This document shows positions 59,221-64,000 of a stretch of DNA of 64,000 nucleotides, piece by piece. The stretch's first letter is position 1. Each line of letters opens with the position of its first letter. Position numbers and translations under genes: made by a program. The stretch is from Actinomadura hibisca NBRC 15177 (lineage in GTDB: Bacteria > Actinomycetota > Actinomycetes > Streptosporangiales > Streptosporangiaceae), in NCBI RefSeq assembly GCF_001552635.1, contig NZ_BCRO01000077.1:1-64000 (forward strand), written 5' to 3'. The notes under the pieces were generated by a model. The model was not told where the DNA came from and searched no databases. It saw nothing but the letters and a program-made list of their open reading frames with translations.

Positions 59221-59385
59221 TCAGCGGGTCTCGCGGTGCGCGCGGTGGCAGCGGCAGTTGGGGCAGTACTTCTTGATCTCCAGGCGGTCCGGGTCGTTGC
59301 GCCGGTTCTTCCGCGTGATGTAGTTGCGGTGCTTGCACTCCTGGCAGGCCAGCGTGATCTTCGGCCGTACGTCGGTGGCAGCCAC
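59221..59385 (-). CDS. rpmG: Ribosomal protein bL33, zinc type
   Basis: A 54-residue protein. It starts with GTG at 59385 (AATDVRPKITLACQ). Two CxxC pairs (C14/C17 and C41/C44) bind zinc; RNYITRKNRRNDPDRLEIKK is canonical for L33. It is too short for most gene callers. Order tRNA-Met, rpmG, hadA, hadB matches the mycobacterial locus. Confidence 0.95.
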   Translation of the reverse strand: MAATDVRPKITLACQECKHRNYITRKNRRNDPDRLEIKKYCPNCRCHRAHRETR

Positions 59386-59466
59386 GATGGAGTGCCTTTC
59401 TGAGCTGGGGACATGGACGATGCGTCGACCGCCCCGGGAAGGGAGGTCGGTGGATCAACCCAGCCG

Positions 59467-59490
59467 TCTCGCCCCCGTGTGGGGGCGAGA
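59467..59490 (-). terminator. Hairpin between tRNA-Met and rpmG
   Basis: Ten-base perfect arms TCTCGCCCCC/GGGGGCGAGA with GTGT loop, 12 bases after the tRNA 3' end. It could be a terminator or tRNA 3' processing element. Confidence 0.7.
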
Positions 59491-59501
59491 GGCCTAGGTA
59501 G

Positions 59502-59575
59502 TAGCGAGGGCCGGACTTGAACCGGCGACACAGCGATTATGAGCCGCTTGCTCTGCCTGACTGAGCTACCCCGCC
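59502..59575 (-). tRNA. tRNA-Met (CAT), elongator type
   Basis: A complete 74-base cloverleaf: acceptor GGCGGGG/CCTCGCT with two GU pairs, D-stem GCTC/GAGC, anticodon loop CTCATAA, T-loop TTCAAGT, discriminator A. It lacks the three GC pairs of the initiator anticodon stem. CCA not encoded. Confidence 0.95.
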
Positions 59576-59848
59576 GAGATGGCCACTGTGGACCGGATTG
59601 CAAGGATACCGGATGTCCACCGGACCCTGGAATCACGAGAACCCGAACTCGGGGCTTGGGGTCTCGGTTCCGAGAGAGTCTGTCGCGAACCGTTTCCCAG
59701 GTTACCGCCTGTGCCGGTGACCTGCGAACCGTCCGTTGGGACCGGAGGGACGCTATCACAGCGTGCGACAAGGCGCGAAATCAGGACACCGCACGCCCCT
59801 GGTCTCCCTCGGGCCACTCCCGTACGGGCGGCGGTCCGGAGAACGAAA

Positions 59849-59877
59849 AAGGCCACTTCCCTGTGGGAAGCGGCCTT
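59849..59877 (-). terminator. tRNA-Thr terminator
   Basis: Thirteen-base arms AAGGCCACTTCCC/GGGAAGCGGCCTT (one mismatch), loop TGT, then TTTTT on the minus strand, eight bases past the tRNA. The rest of 59576-59848 shows no gene. Confidence 0.9.
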
Positions 59878-59884
59878 GGAGTTG

Positions 59885-59957
59885 AGCCCCTTTACGGAAT
59901 CGAACCGTAGACCTTCTCCTTACCATGGAGACGCTCTGCCGACTGAGCTAAAGGGGC
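59885..59957 (-). tRNA. tRNA-Thr (GGT)
   Basis: A complete 73-base cloverleaf: acceptor GCCCCTT/AAGGGGC, D-stem GCTC/GAGC, anticodon loop ATGGTAA with anticodon GGT, T-loop TTCGATT, discriminator T. CCA not encoded. Confidence 0.97.
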
Positions 59958-60075
59958 CTGTCCTCCGCGTTCTTTCGTTCGCGGCGACGGGTGTAACCAT
60001 ACACGGCTCGCGGACCACATGCGAAATCAATACGGTGACGCCTCCCGGAGCGGCCGGGAGGCGCCGCCCGCCTGG

Positions 60076-61203
60076 TCAGCGCAGCAGAGTGCGGGCGATG
60101 ACCAGCTGCTGGATCTGGCTGGTCCCCTCGTAGATGCGGAACAGCCGGGCGTCGCGGTAGAAGCGCTCGACGGCGACGCCGCGCATGTACCCCATGCCGC
60201 CGAAGACCTGCACGCCCCGGTCGGCGACGCGGCCGAGCATCTCCGAGCAGAAGTACTTGGCGCAGGACGGGCCGAGCTTGGTGTCCTCGCCGGCGTCGTA
60301 GGCGCGGGCGGCCTCCAGGACCATGGCGCGTCCGGCGTACAGCTCGGCCTGGGAGTCGGCGATGAGGCCCTGGACGAGCTGGTGGTCGCCGATGCGGGAG
60401 CCGCCCTGGGAGCGTTCCTTGGCGTAGGCGACGGTCTCGTCCAGGATGCGCTGGGCGAGGCCGACGCAGACGGCGGCGATGCTGAGGCGGCCGTGCGCGA
60501 GCGACGACATGGCGGTGCGGAAGCCGGTCCCCTCGGGGCCGACCATGGCGCTCGCGGGCACGCGCGCGCCGTCGAGGAGGACCTCGGCGGTGTGCGCGCC
60601 GCGCTGGCCCATCTTGGCGTCGGGCGGCCCGACCTCCAGGCCCGCGGTGCCCTGCTCGACCAGGAACGTGGAGATGCCGCGCGACCCGTCGCCCCCGGTG
60701 CGGGCGAAGACCATGAAAACGTCGGCCTCGGGGGCGTTGGTGATGAAGCGCTTGGCGCCGTCGAGGACGTAGTGGTCGCCGTCGCGGCGCGCGGTCGTCG
60801 TCAGGGTGCTGGGGTCGGACCCGGCCTCGGCCTCGGTGAGCGCGAACGCGCCGACGATCTCGCCGGAGGCGAGCCGGGGCAACCACGCGGTCTTCTGCTC
60901 CGGCGTCCCGGCGTGCACCAGGACCTGCCCGGCGATGCCGTTGCTGGTGCCGAACATGGACCGGAAGGCGGGGCTGGCGTAGCCGAGCTCGAAGACCAGC
61001 CGCACCTCCTCGCTCAGGGTGAGGCCGAGCCCGCCGTACTCCTCGGGCAGCGCGTACCCGAACAGGCCCATGTCGCGGGCGGTCCGGCGCAGGGGTTCGG
61101 GGATGGCGTCGCCCTCCTCGATCTCCTCCTCACGCGGGATGACCTGCTCGCGCACGAAGGCGCGGACGGCCGAGACGACGTCGGCGAAATCCTGTGAGTC
61201 CAT
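60076..61203 (-). CDS. Acyl-CoA dehydrogenase
   Basis: A 375-residue FAD enzyme oxidising acyl-CoA to trans-2-enoyl-CoA. Signatures: ALTEAEAGSDPS (FAD/substrate), QVFGGMGYMRG near the end, and the catalytic Glu in RIYEGTSQIQQ, the position of short- and medium-chain enzymes. Chain-length and branch preference cannot be told. A palindromic operator lies just before the start. Not adjacent to other beta-oxidation genes. Confidence 0.94.
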   Translation of the reverse strand: MDSQDFADVVSAVRAFVREQVIPREEEIEEGDAIPEPLRRTARDMGLFGYALPEEYGGLGLTLSEEVRLVFELGYASPAFRSMFGTSNGIAGQVLVHAGTPEQKTAWLPRLASGEIVGAFALTEAEAGSDPSTLTTTARRDGDHYVLDGAKRFITNAPEADVFMVFARTGGDGSRGISTFLVEQGTAGLEVGPPDAKMGQRGAHTAEVLLDGARVPASAMVGPEGTGFRTAMSSLAHGRLSIAAVCVGLAQRILDETVAYAKERSQGGSRIGDHQLVQGLIADSQAELYAGRAMVLEAARAYDAGEDTKLGPSCAKYFCSEMLGRVADRGVQVFGGMGYMRGVAVERFYRDARLFRIYEGTSQIQQLVIARTLLR

Positions 61204-61210
61204 GCCCGAA

Positions 61211-61231
61211 TCCTAGAACGAAATTCTAGGA
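61211..61231. promoter_or_regulatory. Palindromic operator before the acyl-CoA dehydrogenase
   Basis: TCCTAGAA-CGAAA-TTCTAGGA: eight-base perfect arms, seven bases before the dehydrogenase start, between two divergent genes. A minus-strand TAGAAT within it could be a -10 box. Probably bound by a dimeric repressor, not encoded in the window as far as I can tell. Confidence 0.72.
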
Positions 61232-61271
61232 ATGTGCCCGCAGGCACCGCGATATGCCAGGCTTGTCCTTC

Positions 61272-62303
61272 ATGAGGGAATTCCTCCAGCTCGTGGACGC
61301 CACCGTGCGCGCCGCCGTGGCCGAGGACCAGGCGTTCAGCGACCTGATGCCGCGGCTGATGCACGCGTCGCAGAACGTCCCGCCCACCGTGCTGACCATG
61401 GCGATGACCTCGATGGGCGAGGGCATCGCCGCCGCCCCGCCCAACCTGGGCTGCTGGCTGGCGATCATCGCCGGGGCCTGGGCCGAGCAGGGCGCGACGA
61501 CCTTCGGCGTCGAGGAGCCGGTGCTGGCCAGGACGCTGGAGGTGGCGCGCAGCGGCGTCGGGTTCGCCGACGCGTGGCGGGCCGCGACGGGCGGGCCGCC
61601 GCCGGACCCGGCGGGCCAGCCGTCCCAGCAGGTCGTGGACACCGTGGGGCCGCACCTGGCCGACCCGGTGGGCGCGATGATGGCGTGGTTCGCGATGGAG
61701 AAGTTCGCGCTGTCGGCCAACACGATGTTGTCGAAGTCGCCGCAACTGCGGGCGTCGGTGGCGCAGCGCGAGGACAAGGCGCGGCTGGTCGGCCGGCTGG
61801 CCGAGCACTGCGACAAGATGGACTGGGTCGCGCGGCTGCTGCGCGTGCTGGACGACGAGCGGCTGCTGGTGCTGGACCGCAAGACCGGGCAGGGCTGGAC
61901 CGTCACGATCGGCGGCATCGGCGACAACTTCCAGCTGCACGTCCTGCTCGCCGGGGCGCTGCTGGGACGGCCCGGCGGGCTGCCGGGCGAGCCGGTCCCG
62001 GCCGAGGTGGTCGCCTGGTTCACCGACACCGACGTGCCGGACTCGGGCCCGATCGTCAACAGCGCGTGGAACCTGGTGGACGCGCACGGCCAGTGGATCT
62101 ACAACGAGGGCGTGCCGGCCGACGTCCCCGCCGTCAACGGGACGCGCGTGGTGGTGCTGGACCCGCCGTCGTACCGGCGCTCGTTCCCGGCGGGCCGCAA
62201 GCACCCGATGATGACCGGCCGCCTGGTGCTGGAGGGCGTGCACCACCCCGAGGACCTGGCGGCGTGGTGGCCGCACATCCGGCCGGCCGAGAACCCGGTC
62301 TAG
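61272..62303 (+). CDS. Conserved-type protein of unknown function
   Basis: A 343-residue cytoplasmic protein I do not recognise. It starts with a helical region (MREFLQLVDATVRAAVAEDQ), has a Gly/Pro-rich middle, then a segment with beta character (DRKTGQGWTVTIGGIGDNFQLHVLL) and C-terminal VVVLDPPSYRRSFPAG. No signal peptide, membrane helix or catalytic motif. ATG at 61272 is preferred; one at 61254 is possible and neither has a clear ribosome-binding site. Its stop overlaps that of the convergent phosphatase-like gene within CTAG. Confidence 0.7.
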   Translation: MREFLQLVDATVRAAVAEDQAFSDLMPRLMHASQNVPPTVLTMAMTSMGEGIAAAPPNLGCWLAIIAGAWAEQGATTFGVEEPVLARTLEVARSGVGFADAWRAATGGPPPDPAGQPSQQVVDTVGPHLADPVGAMMAWFAMEKFALSANTMLSKSPQLRASVAQREDKARLVGRLAEHCDKMDWVARLLRVLDDERLLVLDRKTGQGWTVTIGGIGDNFQLHVLLAGALLGRPGGLPGEPVPAEVVAWFTDTDVPDSGPIVNSAWNLVDAHGQWIYNEGVPADVPAVNGTRVVVLDPPSYRRSFPAGRKHPMMTGRLVLEGVHHPEDLAAWWPHIRPAENPV

Positions 62304-63040
62304 AAGCGGACGAGCACGGCCGTGGCGTCGTCGAAGCGCTTGCCGCGGCCGTTGACCTCGGCGTCCCCGGCCTCGGCCGCGCGGGTGCGGCGGATGACCT
62401 CGCGGGGCCCGGCGCGGTCGAGGAGGTCGAGCAGGCCGTCCCAGCCGGTGAGCCCGAACCGCTCGACGAGCCGCGCGGCGCCGTCGCTGAGCACGGCGGC
62501 CCGGCGGACCCCGCCCAGCGGGGCGTCCCCGGTCAGCGCCTCGTAGGCGGCCTCGGGCCGGGTGCTGGCGACCCAGAAGCCGCCGGGGCTGTTGCGCGCG
62601 GCCCGCACGGCCTCGACGGTGTAGCTGGGCAGCCGGGCGACGCGGTCGTCCTGGATGACGCGGACTTCGCCGTCGTCCAGCAGGACGGGCGAGTCGGCGA
62701 GCACGAGCCACTCCAGCCGCCCGCCGCGCCGCCGGAGCATCGCGACGGTGGCCGAGGGGCTGTCGGGGTTGCCGAGATCGCACTCGCCGTGCATGCCGCC
62801 GACGGCGCGGATGGCGTCGGCCAGCAGATCGTCCAGCGGCGCGCCGTCCTCGGCGGCCAGCCGCCCCGCGAGGACGCCGCCGAGCCGCCGGACGAGCCAG
62901 CCGGGGTCGTGGGCGCACCCGGGGTCGACGTCGGGGTGCGCCGTGGCGCCGTCCAGGAGCACGACCCAGCCGGGGCCCGCGACGAGGTAGTCCTCGTTGG
63001 GCCGTCCCGGAGTGGGCTCGCTCGCGTAGATCACCTGCAC
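62300..63040 (-). CDS. PP2C-like protein phosphatase
   Basis: A 246-residue protein with PPM/PP2C landmarks in order: RPNEDYL, LLDGATAH (in place of DGHGG), SPSATVAML, LADSPVLL, LSDGAARLVERFG and the metal-binding FDDATAVLV. The first metal loop is atypical, so activity should not be assumed. GTG at 63040 follows GGGGGAG and is preferred. The longer frame to 63136 would overlap the whole MerR promoter and leave only 14 bases between divergent starts. No sensor or membrane part. Confidence 0.8.
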   Translation of the reverse strand: MQVIYASEPTPGRPNEDYLVAGPGWVVLLDGATAHPDVDPGCAHDPGWLVRRLGGVLAGRLAAEDGAPLDDLLADAIRAVGGMHGECDLGNPDSPSATVAMLRRRGGRLEWLVLADSPVLLDDGEVRVIQDDRVARLPSYTVEAVRAARNSPGGFWVASTRPEAAYEALTGDAPLGGVRRAAVLSDGAARLVERFGLTGWDGLLDLLDRAGPREVIRRTRAAEAGDAEVNGRGKRFDDATAVLVRF

Positions 63041-63089
63041 GCTGCCGGTCTCCCCCGCCTCGTTCCGCCGAAGGACCACGGCCCTCGGC

Positions 63090-63120
63090 TTGACCTTGTC
63101 ACCGGTGTCAAGGAATACCG
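63090..63120 (+). promoter_or_regulatory. MerR-type promoter with operator
   Basis: TTGACC (63090-63095) is followed by the 20-base dyad CCTTGTCACCGGTGTCAAGG (63094-63113, one mismatched pair), then a weak -10 (ATACCG, 63115-63120) at 19-base spacing. This long spacer with the dyad inside it is the classical layout for MerR-family activators. Confidence 0.72.
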
Positions 63121-63150
63121 TCCCAGACGACCACACATCAGGGAGAACGG

Positions 63151-63645
63151 ATGCGGATCGGGGAACTGGCCGAACGCGCGGGCGTGAGCCCCCGGTCGTT
63201 GCGCTACTACGAGCAGCAGGGCCTGCTGTCGGCGCGCCGCTCGTCCAACGGCTACCGGGAGTACGACGAGTCGGACGTGCGCCTGGTGGCCGAGATCCGC
63301 GCCCTGCTGGCGTCGGGCTTCACGCTGGAGGACACGCGCCCGTTCGTGGACTGCCTGCGCGCCGGACACCAGGAGGGCGGCTGCTGCCCGGAATCGGTCC
63401 TGGTCTACCGCCGGAAGCTGGCCGAGATCGACGCCGAGATCCGCGCCCTGATCGAACGCCGCGCCGAGGTGGCCGACCAGCTGGCCCGCGTCCGCCCCCG
63501 CTGCGCCTTCACCCCGGAGGAACCCCATGCTGGAACTGACGACCGAGAACTTCGACGCCCTGGTGCTGCGCGCCGCCAAGCCGGTACTGGTCGACTTCTG
63601 GGCGGACTGGTGCCCCCCGTGCCGGATGATCCACCCGGTCCTTGA
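63151..63645 (+). CDS. MerR-family transcriptional regulator
   Basis: A 164-residue regulator. Winged helix at 1-70 (RIGELAERAGVSPRSLRYYEQQGLL), then a dimerisation coil (RRKLAEIDAEIRALIERRAEVADQL is read in parts). Cysteines cluster in DCLRAGHQEGGCCPES, so metal or redox sensing is possible. The frame overlaps the thioredoxin gene by 119 bases, and its last ~40 residues are Arg/Pro/Gly-rich and look like shifted thioredoxin code. Either a true long overlap or a frameshift that removed an earlier stop. Confidence 0.88.
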   Translation: MRIGELAERAGVSPRSLRYYEQQGLLSARRSSNGYREYDESDVRLVAEIRALLASGFTLEDTRPFVDCLRAGHQEGGCCPESVLVYRRKLAEIDAEIRALIERRAEVADQLARVRPRCAFTPEEPHAGTDDRELRRPGAARRQAGTGRLLGGLVPPVPDDPPGP

Positions 63646-63856
63646 GGAGATCGCGACCGACTTCGCCGCCGAGCTGACGGTGGCGTCGATCAACGGCGAC
63701 GAGCACCCGGAGATCACGCGGCGCTACAACGTGCTGGGCTTCCCGACCCTGCTGCTGTTCCGCGACGGGAACCTGATCCACCAGTCGGTGGGAGCGAAGC
63801 CGAAGCGCCGCCTGCTGGCCGAGTTCCTGCCGCACCTGGAATCGGTGTCGTTCTGA
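63527..63856 (+). CDS. Thioredoxin with WCPPC active site
   Basis: A 109-residue thioredoxin fold. The active site is WCPPC (28-32), where standard thioredoxin has WCGPC, so a shifted redox potential is expected. The cis-proline is in GFPTLL. No signal peptide, hence cytoplasmic. It is translationally embedded in the end of the MerR gene, with GGAGG before the ATG; joint control by MerR is likely. Confidence 0.94.
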   Translation: MLELTTENFDALVLRAAKPVLVDFWADWCPPCRMIHPVLEEIATDFAAELTVASINGDEHPEITRRYNVLGFPTLLLFRDGNLIHQSVGAKPKRRLLAEFLPHLESVSF

Positions 63857-63864
63857 CGGCGCAA

Positions 63865-63898
63865 GAACGGCCCCTCACCACCAGATGAGGGGCCGTTC
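63865..63898 (+). terminator. Terminator of merR-trx
   Basis: Thirteen-base perfect arms GAACGGCCCCTCA/TGAGGGGCCGTTC with an eight-base loop, eight bases past the thioredoxin stop; it can also serve the convergent gene. Confidence 0.88.
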
Positions 63899-63910
63899 GC
63901 ACGTTTGGAC

Positions 63911-64000
63911 CTACTCGTCGGGCAAGGGATCGACCACGAAGGTGCCCATGCCTTGAACTGTCTCGACGAGGCCCTCGTCCTTGAGTACCTGAACCGCTTT
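63911..64000 (-). CDS. GntR-family regulator, 3' end only
   Basis: A minus-strand frame enters from the window edge and ends in TAG at 63911-63913. Its last 29 residues read AVQVLKDEGLVETVQGMG, then TFVVDPLPDE. This is the wing of a GntR DNA-binding domain ending soon after, as in short YtrA-like or HTH-only GntR proteins. The start lies outside the window. Confidence 0.8.
   Translation of the reverse strand, partial: KAVQVLKDEGLVETVQGMGTFVVDPLPDE

Overview
The window looks like a chromosome segment of a very GC-rich actinomycete, most plausibly Streptosporangiales/Thermomonosporaceae. The grounds are third-position G/C bias, frequent GTG and TTG starts, an actinobacterial-type rpoB, NusG with a long acidic N-terminal extension, and a complete actinobacterial Mce lipid importer. 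The family assignment is inference from gene content. No 16S rRNA is present. Most genes run on the minus strand, so the classic order secE-nusG-rplKA-rplJL-rpoBC-rpsLG-fusA-tuf-S10/spc reads from high to low coordinates.

Layout: 1-2.4 kb holds a tandem repeat, two doubtful ORFs, a plus-strand metallophosphoesterase and a DUF1707 membrane protein. 2.5-15.2 kb is the S10/spc ribosomal cluster (rpsJ to secY-adk-map); map is followed by the DUF1707 gene rather than infA-rpmJ-rpsM. 15.3-19.6 kb is the str operon (tuf, fusA, rpsG, rpsL) with a good promoter. 20.0-23.1 kb has a 560-residue Gln/Tyr/Gly-rich tail-anchored protein and two small secreted proteins. 23.3-30.7 kb is rpoC-rpoB.

31.1-43.1 kb is a twelve-gene Mce operon: ATPase, two YrbE/MlaE permeases with a 38-codon ORF bridging them, MceA-F, and two Mce-associated membrane proteins. 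It sits between rplL and rpoB. In Mycobacterium tuberculosis that interval carries only the unlinked Mce ATPase gene mkl. 43.7-45.1 kb is rplJL with a structured L10 leader ending in an attenuator-like hairpin. 45.1-48 kb carries two LppX/LprG-type lipoproteins and a divergent third relative, inserted between rplKA and rplJL. 48.1-51 kb is rplA, rplK, nusG, secE and tRNA-Trp.

51.3-64 kb is more varied: an aspartate aminotransferase, an adenosine deaminase family protein, a TetR/MFS efflux pair with matching operators, a GntR regulator, murB, hadB-hadA with rpmG, tRNA-Met and tRNA-Thr, an acyl-CoA dehydrogenase with a palindromic operator, an unknown protein, a PP2C-like phosphatase divergent from a MerR-thioredoxin pair, and the 3' end of a GntR regulator.

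Together the genes supply ribosomes, elongation factors, RNA polymerase and Sec translocation. Embedded among them is envelope lipid machinery: the Mce importer, LppX-like lipid carriers and HadAB dehydratase. Terminators, promoters and operators were found by eye; no computation or database search was run.
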